64,000 bases of DNA from Streptomyces sp. XY006 (GTDB lineage Bacteria > Actinomycetota > Actinomycetes > Streptomycetales > Streptomycetaceae). Shown piece by piece: positions 7,675 through 16,125 of the stretch (within the stretch, counting starts at the first letter, position 1; the number at the start of each line of letters is the position of its first letter). The stretch spans positions 62,001 to 126,000 of the forward strand of contig NZ_NOKT01000019.1 of assembly GCF_002237655.1 (NCBI RefSeq). Direction: 5' to 3'. Below the pieces are notes generated by a model, which searched no databases, was not told where the DNA came from, and was given only the letters and a program-made list of their open reading frames with translations. Position numbers and translations under genes: made by a program.

Positions 7675-9153
7675 ATGACCTCGCAGCCGACGATGAACAC
7701 AACCGGAAACGAACCCCAAGGCCCCGGAGAACCCGGGGCGCACGGCTCCGGGCTGCAGGCCGGACTCAAGAACCGGCACCTTTCGATGATCGCCATCGGC
7801 GGTGTGATCGGCGCCGGCCTCTTCGTGGGGTCGAGCTCCGGCATCGCCACCGCGGGACCCGGCATCCTGCTCTCCTACGCCCTCGTCGGCACGCTCGTGG
7901 TGCTGGTGATGCGGATGCTGGGCGAGATGTCCGCCGCCAATCCGACCTCGGGGTCGTTCTCCGCCCACGCCGACCGGGCGCTCGGCCCCTGGGCCGGGTT
8001 CTCCATCGGCTGGCTGTACTGGTTCTTCTGGGTCGTGGTGCTCGCGGTCGAGGCGACCGCCGGTGCCGTGATCCTGGAGGGCTGGATACCGGCCGTGCCG
8101 CAGTGGGCCTGGGCCCTGATCGTGATGGTCGTGCTGACCGCCACCAACCTCGTCTCCGTCGGCTCCTACGGCGAGTTCGAGTTCTGGTTCGCGGGCATCA
8201 AGGTCGTCGCCATCGCCGCGTTCATCGTCATCGGCGGACTGGCCGTGTTCGGCGTGCTGCCGGGCGTGGACAGCGAGCAGGCCGGACTGAGCAACCTCAC
8301 CGAGCACGGCGGCTTCCTGCCCAACGGGCCCGGGGCCATCCTCACCGGTGTGCTGCTCGTCGTCTTCTCCTTCATGGGCAGTGAGATCGCGACCCTCGCG
8401 GCGGGCGAGTCGGAGAACCCGCAGCAGGCCGTCACCAAGGCGACCAACAGCATCATCTGGCGTGTGGCCGTCTTCTACCTCGGCTCGATCTTCGTCGTCG
8501 TCGCCCTGCTGCCGTGGGACAGCAAGTCCATCACCGAGGACGGCTCCTACGTCGCGGCCCTCGACTCGCTGGGCATCCCGCACGCCGGTCAGATCATGAA
8601 CTTCATCGTGCTGACCTCGGTGCTGTCCTGCCTCAACTCCGGCCTCTACACCGCCTCCCGCATGGCCTTCTCGCTCGGCCAGCGCGGGGACGCGCCGAAG
8701 TCCTTCGCCCGGACGACCTCCAACGGCGTGCCGCGCACGGCGATCCTCGCGTCGGTCGCGTTCGGTTTCGTCGCCGTGTTCTTCAACTACAAGTTCCCGG
8801 ACTCCGTCTTCCTGTTCCTGGTGAACTCCAGTGGTGCGGTGGCCCTCTTCGTGTGGCTGGTGATCTGCTTCTCGCAGCTGCGCATGCGGAAGATCATCAA
8901 GGCCGAGGCGCCGGAGAAGCTCGTCGTGAAGATGTGGCTGTACCCGTACCTGACCTGGGCGACGGCCGCGCTGATCGTGTTCATCCTCGGTTACATGCTG
9001 ACCGACACCGAGCACGACGGCCGGACCACCATCTCGCTGTCGCTGCTCGTCGCGGCCGTGGTGCTCGCCATCGCCTTCGTGAAGGAGAAGCTGCGGGGCG
9101 GTCGGCGGGCCGCCGCCGAGGCCGAGGCCCGGGACAAGGTCTCCGCCGGCTGA
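7675..9153 (+). CDS. Amino-acid permease (APC superfamily, GabP/AnsP group)
   Basis: 492 aa with twelve predicted membrane segments. It has the family opening KNRHLSMIAIGGVIGAGLFVGS in TM1 and MRMLGEMSAANPTSGSFSAHADRALGPWAGFSIGW. GESENPQQAVTKATNSIIWR lies between TM6 and TM7. ATG 7675 has AAAGGAAA nearby. It imports an amino acid or GABA by proton symport; the exact substrate is not deducible. A close paralogue lies at 20092-21474. A strong terminator follows. Confidence 0.88.
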   Translation: MTSQPTMNTTGNEPQGPGEPGAHGSGLQAGLKNRHLSMIAIGGVIGAGLFVGSSSGIATAGPGILLSYALVGTLVVLVMRMLGEMSAANPTSGSFSAHADRALGPWAGFSIGWLYWFFWVVVLAVEATAGAVILEGWIPAVPQWAWALIVMVVLTATNLVSVGSYGEFEFWFAGIKVVAIAAFIVIGGLAVFGVLPGVDSEQAGLSNLTEHGGFLPNGPGAILTGVLLVVFSFMGSEIATLAAGESENPQQAVTKATNSIIWRVAVFYLGSIFVVVALLPWDSKSITEDGSYVAALDSLGIPHAGQIMNFIVLTSVLSCLNSGLYTASRMAFSLGQRGDAPKSFARTTSNGVPRTAILASVAFGFVAVFFNYKFPDSVFLFLVNSSGAVALFVWLVICFSQLRMRKIIKAEAPEKLVVKMWLYPYLTWATAALIVFILGYMLTDTEHDGRTTISLSLLVAAVVLAIAFVKEKLRGGRRAAAEAEARDKVSAG

Positions 9154-9185
9154 GCCCTGAGGCGCTCGCCGTCCCCGTGAACGGC

Positions 9186-9233
9186 AGGGCCTGCGGCGCG
9201 TGTTGCTCCGGCGCACGCACCGCAGGCCCTTTT
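9186..9233 (+). terminator. Rho-independent terminator after permease
   Basis: Stem AGGGCCTGCGG / CCGCAGGCCCT with T-run TTTT directly after the right arm. It also lies just beyond the stop of the convergent kinase gene. Confidence 0.8.
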
Positions 9234-9250
9234 CGCTGCCCGGGCCCCCC

Positions 9251-11542
9251 TCAGAGCACCGTGAAGCTGTCCTTGACCTTCTCGTAGACGCGCAGGGCCT
9301 CGGTTTCGGTGGCCGTGTCGTACCAGGTGTTGACCTGGTACGACTTCCCCTTCACGTTGAAGCCGAGCAGACGGGCGTGCCAGTGGACGCCCTTCAGCGT
9401 GAAGGTGTACTCCCAGACGACCGCGGGGTGGCCGCGGAACGTCGTCTCCTCCAGGCGGATCTTGCGGTAGTCCTGGCCCTGTTGGGCGTTGCGTTCCGAG
9501 GTCTGCCAGGTCTCCAGAAGGTCGCCGCGGGCCAGGGACGACTTGCCGACCAGTTCCTGGGAGCCGTCCGGGGAGGTGTAGTGCACCTCCGCTCCCGTCT
9601 TCACGTCCCTGCGCCAGCCGTCGGGGGGCGCCCAGGCGAAGCCGCCCGCCTCCCGGCGCGTGCCGGGTGGCGGGCTCTGCGGCCTGGCGGTGCCCTCTAC
9701 GGTGGGTGAGGGGGTGGGTGTGGCCGTTGTGGTGGGTGTGCCCGGTGTGGTCGGGGACGCGGATGCGGTGGCGCCCGCGCGGGTGGGTTTGTCGTCCGGC
9801 GGGGTGGAGGACGTGGCCAGCAGGATGGCCACGACGGTTCCGGCGGTGGCGACGGTGGCCGCCGTGGCCGCGAACACCGTCCGGCGGCGGCGCGCACCGG
9901 GGCGCCGGGTGAGGCGGGGGTGGGGTGTGGCGGGGCCGGGGAGCTCGCCCGGCGGCATGGGGTCGGGGTCCGGGTGCGGCGCGGGGTGCGGCGCGGGGTG
10001 CGGGCGGCGTTCGGTCTCCGCCTGTGCGCGGATGAGGGAGACGGGGCTCGGGGCGACGGGCTGGGTGCCGGGGGTGTCGCTGCTGCTGTTGCTGTGCGGA
10101 AGGGGCGGGGAGGGGGAACGGGCTGGGGGCGGTTGGGCGGTGGCGGTGGCCTGTGCTTGCGCTTGCGGGTTGAGGTTCGCGGTGACGTGAACGGGAGCGG
10201 GGTGGTCCGGGCTTGGGTGGGGCGGCGGTTGCGGGGGCGGTGCGGGGCTGCGAGGGTCCGGTGGGGTGGGGGGCCGCGAGTCCTGCGGAGTTGGGGCAGG
10301 GATCGGAGCCGGACTCGGCGGGGGCTGGTGGTCCGGCCCGGTTGCTGGGCCGGGCACGCCCTCCCGCTGCTCTGCATTCTCTGATTGCACCGGCTGCTCT
10401 GCACGCTGCGGCTGCTCTGGCTGCCGCTCCGGCCGGTCCGGGTCAGTCTCCGGGACCGGCTCCTGCACCTGGTTGCCCTGCGGCCTCCGCCTCTCTTCCC
10501 GCTCCTCCTCCCCCTCCTCGGCAACCTGAGGCCTCGACGCGGGTCCCAGGACCGGGCCCGGTGCCGTTCGCGGGTACCGTCCTGCCCCGATGTCCGGCCC
10601 CGGTGAGTCCGGCTCCCGGGCCTCCGGTGCCGCTTCGGCCGTCCCTCCGCCCGGCGCTCCCACCGCCACCGTCGGTGTCGGGAGGGGGAACGCCACCGGT
10701 TCCAGGGCCGTTTCGAGGTCCTCCAGAGTCGGGCGGGTCGACGGGTCCTTCTCCAGGAGGGACGCGAGGATCTCGCGCAGCGGGCCCGCCGTGGCGGGCA
10801 GGTCCGGCTCCTCGTAGAGGACCGCGTGCAGGGTCGCCAGTGTGGTGTCGCGGGAGAACGGGGAGCGGCCGCCCAGGGCCGCGCAGAGGGTCGCGCCGAG
10901 GGACCAGATGTCGGACGGCGGGCCCTGGGGGCGGCCGGAGATGCGCTCGGGGGCCATGTAGTCGGGTGAACCGACCAGCATGCCGACCATGGTGAGCGCC
11001 TTGGCGTCCTGGATCGCGGCGATGCCGAAGTCCGTGAGGACCACGCGCCGGGCTCGCGAACGGGCGCGGGTGGCCGAGACGTTGCCCTCGGCCCGTCCGG
11101 ATCCGGCCACCGTGCCCGCGTTCTCCACCAGGACGTTCCCGGGCTTGATGTCCCGGTGCAGCACGCCCCGTTCGTGCACCTGCCGGAGCGCCGCGACCAG
11201 GCCGAGTCCGATCCGGGCGGTCTCGCAGGGCCCGAGGGCGCCCTCCTCCGCGAGGACGCGTTCCAGGGAGCGGCCGGCCACCAACTCCATGACGATCCAC
11301 AGCCGTTCGCCCTCGTCGACGACGTCGTAGATCCGTACGACGTTGGGGTGGTCGATACGGGCCGTGGCCCTCGCCTCGCGCAGGGTCCGTTCGCGGCGCG
11401 TCCTGCTGTCCTCCGCGTCGAGTCCGTCGATCCTCATCTCTTTGACGGCGACCTGCCGGTCGAGTATTTCGTCGGCGGCTCGCCACACCCGCCCCATTCC
11501 CCCCTGGCCGATACTCTCGACCAACCGATAGCGTCCCGTCAC
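9251..11542 (-). CDS. Receptor-type serine/threonine protein kinase
   Basis: 763 aa from GTG 11542, with AGGGA seven bases upstream. The kinase domain is residues about 1-270: GQGGMGRVWRA, VAVKEM, HRDIKPGNVL, TDFGIA, GSPDYMAPER. A very long Pro/Gln/Glu-rich juxtamembrane region (about 280-580) follows. Then come an RRRTVFAATAATVATAGTVV membrane segment near residue 595 and an extracytoplasmic domain of about 130 residues rich in Trp/Tyr, ending VKDSFTVL. No PASTA repeats. It probably senses an external cue. It diverges from an LPXTG surface protein, 196 bp apart. Confidence 0.92.
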   Translation of the reverse strand: MTGRYRLVESIGQGGMGRVWRAADEILDRQVAVKEMRIDGLDAEDSRTRRERTLREARATARIDHPNVVRIYDVVDEGERLWIVMELVAGRSLERVLAEEGALGPCETARIGLGLVAALRQVHERGVLHRDIKPGNVLVENAGTVAGSGRAEGNVSATRARSRARRVVLTDFGIAAIQDAKALTMVGMLVGSPDYMAPERISGRPQGPPSDIWSLGATLCAALGGRSPFSRDTTLATLHAVLYEEPDLPATAGPLREILASLLEKDPSTRPTLEDLETALEPVAFPLPTPTVAVGAPGGGTAEAAPEAREPDSPGPDIGAGRYPRTAPGPVLGPASRPQVAEEGEEEREERRRPQGNQVQEPVPETDPDRPERQPEQPQRAEQPVQSENAEQREGVPGPATGPDHQPPPSPAPIPAPTPQDSRPPTPPDPRSPAPPPQPPPHPSPDHPAPVHVTANLNPQAQAQATATAQPPPARSPSPPLPHSNSSSDTPGTQPVAPSPVSLIRAQAETERRPHPAPHPAPHPDPDPMPPGELPGPATPHPRLTRRPGARRRRTVFAATAATVATAGTVVAILLATSSTPPDDKPTRAGATASASPTTPGTPTTTATPTPSPTVEGTARPQSPPPGTRREAGGFAWAPPDGWRRDVKTGAEVHYTSPDGSQELVGKSSLARGDLLETWQTSERNAQQGQDYRKIRLEETTFRGHPAVVWEYTFTLKGVHWHARLLGFNVKGKSYQVNTWYDTATETEALRVYEKVKDSFTVL

Positions 11543-11738
11543 CAATATCCCTGGAACACCGCCGCTGTTCGCATTCCCCGGCAATCCGCTGCACCCCCTC
11601 CACGACGCCGCGACCGACTCCAGTGAAACACAACGGTCACACTTCGTGCCGCACCAGGATAGTGCGGAGAAATCTTGTGGTACCTCTTTCAGTGCTGCGA
11701 ATTCAGGCGCAGCCCAGGGGGACGCAAGGGGGACGAAC

Positions 11739-12464
11739 ATGAGTTCTCGTCGTACGGCCGTGGTCGTGGGACCGCTGGTCGCGGCATCATTCTCAGCGGT
11801 GCTGATCCTTTCCGGCACCGCCGGGGCGGAGGACGAAGGGCCCGCAAGCAGCAAGGGGGGAAAGGTCGTCGACGAAGCACCGGCCGGGGTGAAGCTCACC
11901 ACGCTGCTGCCCGGGAAGATCTCGGTCGACAACGACTCCGAAAAGACGGCGATAACCGCCACGGTGAAGAACGAGGGGACCAAGGACAGCGGAAAGATGC
12001 GGCTGTTGGTCGTGGGTTTCGACGGGCTCGTGGTCAAGAACGTCGACGGGTGTTCCGCGATTGCCGAAAAGGACCTTCCGGAGGGTTCGAACAGCGGTTT
12101 CGCCTGCCCGCTCGACAATCTCGCGGCGGGTGAGTCGAAGTCGTACGCGGTCGACGCGACGTACGACCTGGGCAAGACCGGGAAGATCTGCCTGCCCGTT
12201 CAGACGAGCGACGGGTCGAAGACGTTCTGGCAGCAGGGGCCGGTGCCGTTCGGCACCACCAACCCGTCGCCGAACGCCCCGGCCACTCCCCTGCTGCTCG
12301 GAACGGACAACGAACCGGCGGGCCCGGGCGGCAAGGAGCTGCCCAGGACGGGACCGGCGCGTGATCTGCTGCCGCTGGGTGCGGCCGGTGCCTCGCTGCT
12401 GACCGCGGGCGTGGCCGGTCTGTGGTGGTCGCAGCGGCGGCGGCCGGCGGTGCGGGAGGGCTGA
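11739..12464 (+). CDS. Secreted LPXTG-anchored surface protein
   Basis: 241 aa from ATG 11739 (AAGGGGGA upstream). A signal peptide (VVVGPLVAASFSAVLILSGTAGAE) is followed by an Ig-like domain with ITATVKNEGTKDSGKMRLLVVGFDGL. Two Cys (CSAIAEK, FACPLDN) and a third in KICLPVQ could form a disulfide. The C-terminus has LPRTG at residues 201-205, a hydrophobic helix and RRRP, a complete sortase signal. It is therefore expected to be covalently linked to peptidoglycan. It diverges from the receptor kinase, which may regulate or sense the same envelope state (inference). Function unknown. Confidence 0.87.
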   Translation: MSSRRTAVVVGPLVAASFSAVLILSGTAGAEDEGPASSKGGKVVDEAPAGVKLTTLLPGKISVDNDSEKTAITATVKNEGTKDSGKMRLLVVGFDGLVVKNVDGCSAIAEKDLPEGSNSGFACPLDNLAAGESKSYAVDATYDLGKTGKICLPVQTSDGSKTFWQQGPVPFGTTNPSPNAPATPLLLGTDNEPAGPGGKELPRTGPARDLLPLGAAGASLLTAGVAGLWWSQRRRPAVREG

Positions 12465-12488
12465 TCCGGCCACGCGCGCACACGGAAA

Positions 12489-12523
12489 GAGGCCCGCCGG
12501 GACGGTTCGTCCCGGCGGGCCTC
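12489..12523. terminator. Bidirectional terminator hairpin
   Basis: Perfect stem GAGGCCCGCCGGGAC / GTCCCGGCGGGCCTC between the convergent LPXTG gene and bioY. No long T-run on either side. Confidence 0.7.
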
Positions 12524-12540
12524 CCTCGACTCCCGCGCGT

Positions 12541-12620
12541 TCAGCGCTTGTTCGCGGCGTTCAGCGCTTGCCTGCGGCGTTCAGCGCTCGTTCGCCGCGT
12601 TCAGCGCTTGTTCGCGAACT
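12541..12620 (-). repeat. 20-bp tandem repeat, four units, spanning the bioY stop codon
   Basis: Four contiguous 20-bp units (12541, 12561, 12581, 12601), each a variant of tcagcgcttgttcgcggcgt. The unit at 12601 carries the last codons and stop of bioY. The other three repeat the same gene end just downstream. Confidence 0.9.
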
Positions 12621-13182
12621 TCCACGCCGTCGGCAGCGCGCCCATCGCCAGGGCGGCCTTCAGCGCGTCGCCGATGAGGAACGGCGTGAGGCCGGCGGCG
12701 ATCGCGGCGGTGGCGGACATGCCGGTGGCCAGGGCCAGGTAGGGCACGCCGATGGCGTAGATGATCGCCTCGCCCACGAGCATCGTGCCGGCCATGCGCC
12801 ACACCGAGCGGTCGGCGCCACGGCGGGCCAGGGCGCCCACGACGGTCGCGGCGAGGATCATGCCGAGGATGTAGCCGAAGGAGGGGGCGACGCCGGAGGA
12901 GGCGCCCGCGAACCACGGCACGCCGGCCAGGCCGGCCAGCGCGTACAGCGCGAGGGCGAGGAAGCCGCGGCCGGCGCCGAGGGACGTGCCGACGAGCAGC
13001 GCGGCGAAGGTCTGGCCGGTCACCGGCACCGGGGAGCCCGGCACGGGCACGGAGAGCTGGGCGGCGAGTCCGGTGAGCGCGGCGCCGCCGAGCACGAGGG
13101 CCGCGTCCCGGACACGGGAGGCGGGGAGCAGGTCGGCGAGGACCTGTCCGGTGCGGGCGGGTGTGGCGGCAGCGGTGCTCAT
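12601..13182 (-). CDS. bioY: BioY-type biotin transporter S component
   Basis: 193 aa from ATG 13182. About six membrane helices with the BioY signatures GSPVPVTGQTFAALLVGTSLG, GFLALALYALAGLAGVPWFAG and GYILGMILAATVVGAL. It binds biotin as the substrate component of an ECF-type importer; no EcfA/T genes are adjacent, so it either shares an energising module or works alone. A TAGCGT -10-like box lies on the minus strand at 13221-13226. The 3' end has been duplicated in a 20-bp tandem array. Confidence 0.92.
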   Translation of the reverse strand: MSTAAATPARTGQVLADLLPASRVRDAALVLGGAALTGLAAQLSVPVPGSPVPVTGQTFAALLVGTSLGAGRGFLALALYALAGLAGVPWFAGASSGVAPSFGYILGMILAATVVGALARRGADRSVWRMAGTMLVGEAIIYAIGVPYLALATGMSATAAIAAGLTPFLIGDALKAALAMGALPTAWKFANKR

Positions 13183-13461
13183 GGGGACTCCGCGAGGGTG
13201 AGGGCTGGTGGGACACCGTGACGCTATCCCAGCGCCCACGGCCCGATCACCGTCAGCGCTCGACAAAGGCACGAACCGGCGGTTGGTCGGCTCCGTACAA
13301 AGAGTGGGGGTTACACCGAGTACGGCGTGACGCCGGTCACGGTGCTCGGGTGCCGTGGGGCACGGGAGGGGCACGGAAGCCGTCTGTAGGTTTCCCCCAA
13401 AGGTGCCCGGCCCGCCGTCTCGCCCGTCGGTCGCCGTCTGGGCAGCCGCGGGCCGTTTTGC

Positions 13462-13474
13462 TAGCGTCGCGGAC
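13462..13474 (+). promoter_or_regulatory. -10 box of leaderless promoter for first leader peptide
   Basis: TAGCGT at 13462-13467 lies 7 nt before the ATG at 13475, so transcription should start at or next to the start codon. No ribosome site precedes this ATG, which fits a leaderless mRNA. Confidence 0.5.
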
Positions 13475-13561
13475 ATGGTTGCCCAGGCCCGGTTCTTCTC
13501 GCAGCGTCGGTATGTCGACCTGCGCCGCCAGGGCACGGCCACCTGTCGCCGCCCGGTGTGA
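13475..13561 (+). CDS. Leader peptide upstream of the organosulfur cassette, 28 aa
   Basis: A short frame from ATG 13475 to TGA 13561. The peptide has a core of FFSQRRYVDL and ends GTATCRRPV. This SxRRYVDL...C pattern is what streptomycete putative leader peptides upstream of sulfur-assimilation operons look like, as I know the family. The single Cys codon lies near the end. It is followed 42 bp later by the ROK gene. The likely role is translation-coupled or attenuation-type sensing of cysteine supply (inference). Confidence 0.65.
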   Translation: MVAQARFFSQRRYVDLRRQGTATCRRPV

Positions 13562-13603
13562 GGCGGGGCGGAGCGGATCCGGCTCGCCGAACGAGACGGC
13601 GCA

Positions 13604-14830
13604 GTGTCGGACCGGCCCCAGGAAGACTCCCATGCCTCGTACCGCGGCTCCCCTTCTGACGTCCCCCATCCCCGTGTCGCCGACAGCGACCGGCGTCGCA
13701 CCAGTGCGAGCGTCGTCCTGCGGTCCGTGCTGGAGCACGGGCCGGTCGCCCGCAGCACCATCGCCCGGCTCACCGGTCTGTCGCCGGCGTCGGTGACCGA
13801 CTACTGCGCCCGCTTCGCCGAGTTGGGCCTGATCCGCGAGTCCGCCGTGCTGCGGCGTTCCAAGGGGGTGGGGCGGCCGCACCTGCCGGTCGACCTGGAC
13901 GACTCCCGGTTCGTCGTGGGCGGGGTGCACGTGGCGGTGCCGCACACCACGGTCGCGCTGCTGGACCTGCGCGGGCGCGTGGTGGCGCGGCGCGAGCTGA
14001 AGCACGAGGGCACCGAACCCGCGCGGGTGCTGGCCGGGGCCGCCGAAGGGCTGGCGGCGCTGCTCGGCCGGGCCGTGCACAGCACGGCCCTGGGCGTGGG
14101 TTTCGCGGCGGGCGGCTGGGTGGACCGGGACTCGGGCACCGTCGTGGAGCATCCGCTGCTGGGCTGGCGCGAGGTGCCGGTGCGCGAACTGCTGGGCGCG
14201 CGCACCGGGCTGCCGGTGCATGTGGACGGGCACGCGCGGGCGCTGGTCAACGCGGAGCGGCTGTTCGGGCGGGCCCGGGGCAGCCGGAGTCTGCTGCACC
14301 TGTTCGCGGGCAACGTGGTCGACGCGGCGTTCGCCACCCATGACGAGGTGCACCACGGGCCGCGCTCCCAGGCCGGGGCCATCGCCCATCTGCCGGTGCC
14401 GGGCGGCACGGAGCGCTGCGACTGCGGCCGGACGGGCTGCCTGCAGGCGGAGTTGAGCGAGCGGACCCTGTGCCGGCGGGCCCGTGCGGCGGGGGTCGCC
14501 GACGGGGCGAACCCGATGCACGTGGTCGGTGCGGCGGCGGCCGGTGACGCGGTGGCGGCCGGGCTGCTGCTGGAGCGGTCACGGCGGGTGGGGCGCGCGG
14601 TGGGGCTGCTGCTGGACGTGCTCAATCCGGAGCGGGTGGTCGTGACGGAGATCGGGGTCATGCACCGGGAGGACTGCCTCGCGGCCGTGCGCGAGGAGGT
14701 CGGATCCGGCCGCGCCGGAACCGTCTCGCCGATCAGTTTCCCGGATTCCGTCCTGGCCGTGGCCGGTGGCGCGGTGGCGCTCGACGTGCTCTACCGGGAT
14801 CCGCTGGCCGCATCACCTGAGGTTATTTAA
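13604..14830 (+). CDS. ROK-family transcriptional regulator
   Basis: 408 aa from GTG 13604. An N-terminal winged helix (STIARLTGLSPASVTDYCARFAELGLI, about residues 48-75) is followed by a ROK fold. The zinc motif CDCGRTGCLQAE appears near residue 272. Lacking other members of a sugar cassette, and sitting between two leader peptides at the head of a sulfonate operon, it likely controls organosulfur uptake rather than sugar use (inference). ROK ligands are normally sugars, so the ligand here is an open question. The start has only a weak ribosome site. Confidence 0.85.
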   Translation: MSDRPQEDSHASYRGSPSDVPHPRVADSDRRRTSASVVLRSVLEHGPVARSTIARLTGLSPASVTDYCARFAELGLIRESAVLRRSKGVGRPHLPVDLDDSRFVVGGVHVAVPHTTVALLDLRGRVVARRELKHEGTEPARVLAGAAEGLAALLGRAVHSTALGVGFAAGGWVDRDSGTVVEHPLLGWREVPVRELLGARTGLPVHVDGHARALVNAERLFGRARGSRSLLHLFAGNVVDAAFATHDEVHHGPRSQAGAIAHLPVPGGTERCDCGRTGCLQAELSERTLCRRARAAGVADGANPMHVVGAAAAGDAVAAGLLLERSRRVGRAVGLLLDVLNPERVVVTEIGVMHREDCLAAVREEVGSGRAGTVSPISFPDSVLAVAGGAVALDVLYRDPLAASPEVI

Positions 14831-14847
14831 TTCAGAAACTCGGAATG

Positions 14848-14884
14848 TTGACAGGGCGGGCCGCTGACCAGGAACATCCTGTTC
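14848..14884 (+). promoter_or_regulatory. Possible promoter and operator before second leader peptide
   Basis: TTGACA at 14848-14853 resembles a -35 box, with no clean -10 at the right spacing. GAACA-TCC-TGTTC (14872-14884) and the overlapping CAGGA-ACA-TCCTG are inverted repeats abutting the leader ATG. They may bind the neighbouring ROK protein. Confidence 0.4.
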
Positions 14885-14923
14885 ATGAGCCCGCTCACGA
14901 GCTGTCGCACCCTCTGTTGCTGA
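14885..14923 (+). CDS. Cys-rich leader peptide MSPLTSCRTLCC, 12 aa
   Basis: ATG 14885 to TGA 14923. AGGA lies about 11 nt upstream. Three of twelve codons are Cys, two of them adjacent before the stop, in a gap between the ROK gene and the sulfonate-binding lipoprotein. Cys-codon upstream frames are known to regulate sulfur genes in actinobacteria. Stalling at TGT-TGC under cysteine starvation would be the expected signal (inference). A clear terminator/antiterminator pair is not visible in the following 138 bp. Confidence 0.6.
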   Translation: MSPLTSCRTLCC

Positions 14924-15061
14924 CCCGTTGACGCGCCCCCGGCGCCCCTTCACGGAGCGCTTTCTCCTTTCTTTGTGACATTCGCGTGAATTCCCTCGCG
15001 TCATTTTTTCCTGCCCGGAATTCCGTGCGCTGTGCCCTCTTCCATCTCCAGGGAGCCACCC

Positions 15062-16120
15062 ATGTCCTCTCCCCCTGTCTCCGGACTCGACCGGCGTCTG
15101 TTCCTGACCTCACTGCTCGGCGTGACCGCCGCGGCGGCCGGACTGAGCGGCTGCGCGGACAGCAGCGCCGCGGCCGACGAGACGGCGGCCGACGCTCCCC
15201 TGGCCACGAAGGTCCCCGCGGGAACGAGCCTGAAGATCGCCTCGTACCAGAACGCGCAGCAACTCCAGTTCCGGCTGGCCGGGTTCGACGACCTGCCGTT
15301 CACGGTGTCCAACTGGCTGAACATCGGCGCGGGACCGGATGTCATCAACGCCTTCCGCGCCAAGTCCCTGGATGTGGCCAACAACGCCGGCATCCCGCCG
15401 ATCCAGGCGCACTACCAGGGCTTCGACGCGAAGATCGTCGCGGTCAACATCACCCGCAAGCCCAACTACCTCTTCGCGACCAAGCCCGGCAGCGACATCC
15501 GCACGGTCGCCGGCTTCCGGGGCAAGCGGCTCGCCTTCTCCCAGGGGCAGGCGCAGGGCGTCGTCCTGCTGCGGGCGCTGAAGCAGGCCGGGCTCGCGTA
15601 CGACGACGTGGAGCTGGTGCCGCTGACCAGCAACCAGTTCCTCACCGCGCTGCAGTCCGGGCAGGTGGACATCGCGCCGCTCGCCAACACGCAGGTGCCC
15701 GCGTACCTGACGCAGTACAAGTCCGCCCGCACCATCAAGACCGACGTGGTGGACCTGCTCAGCGTGCTGTGGGCGCCGGTGTCGGTGCTGAACGACCGGG
15801 CGAAGGCCGCCGCGGTCGCCGCGTACATCCCCTACTGGGCGAAGGCCCAGGTGTGGACGTACGAGCACCCCGAGGAGTGGAACGAGCAGTTCTACGTGGG
15901 GACGCAGAACCTGACCCTCGCGCAGGCGAAGGCGGTGACCGCGCTGGCCAACAAGCCGCTGTTCCCGCCGCGCTGGGACGAGGCGATCCGGTGGGAGCAG
16001 GAGACCGCGGATCTGCTCGCGGAGGGCGGCTTCGTGAAGAAGTTCGACGTCTCCGAGCTGTTCGACCACCGCTTCGAGTCGCTCGCGGCCAAGGCCGTGC
16101 CGGCGGAGTACCGGAGGTGA
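15062..16120 (+). CDS. Sulfonate-type ABC transporter substrate-binding lipoprotein (SsuA-like)
   Basis: 352 aa from ATG 15062 with AGGGAG upstream. DRRLFLTSLLG is a twin-arginine-like signal, and LSGC places the lipidated Cys at residue 31. The mature part is an SsuA/NMT1-type periplasmic-binding fold: IASYQNAQQLQFRLAG, NIGAGPDVINAFRAKSLDVANNAGIPPIQAH and GKRLAFSQGQAQGVVLLRAL. It captures organosulfonates or related sulfur compounds outside the membrane. First structural gene of the uptake operon. Confidence 0.88.
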   Translation: MSSPPVSGLDRRLFLTSLLGVTAAAAGLSGCADSSAAADETAADAPLATKVPAGTSLKIASYQNAQQLQFRLAGFDDLPFTVSNWLNIGAGPDVINAFRAKSLDVANNAGIPPIQAHYQGFDAKIVAVNITRKPNYLFATKPGSDIRTVAGFRGKRLAFSQGQAQGVVLLRALKQAGLAYDDVELVPLTSNQFLTALQSGQVDIAPLANTQVPAYLTQYKSARTIKTDVVDLLSVLWAPVSVLNDRAKAAAVAAYIPYWAKAQVWTYEHPEEWNEQFYVGTQNLTLAQAKAVTALANKPLFPPRWDEAIRWEQETADLLAEGGFVKKFDVSELFDHRFESLAAKAVPAEYRR

Positions 16121-16125
16121 CCGCC

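Noticed and set aside
12541..12620. 20-bp repeats resembling a small CRISPR array
   Set aside because: Units are contiguous with no spacers and derive from the bioY 3' end.
13632..13796. Alternative small gene from ATG 13632
   Set aside because: It lies in a different frame inside the ROK coding region, with Pro/Ser/Arg-rich shadow composition.
14872..14884. LexA (SOS) box
   Set aside because: The arms GAAC/GTTC are five bases apart, not four, and the downstream genes are sulfur transport.
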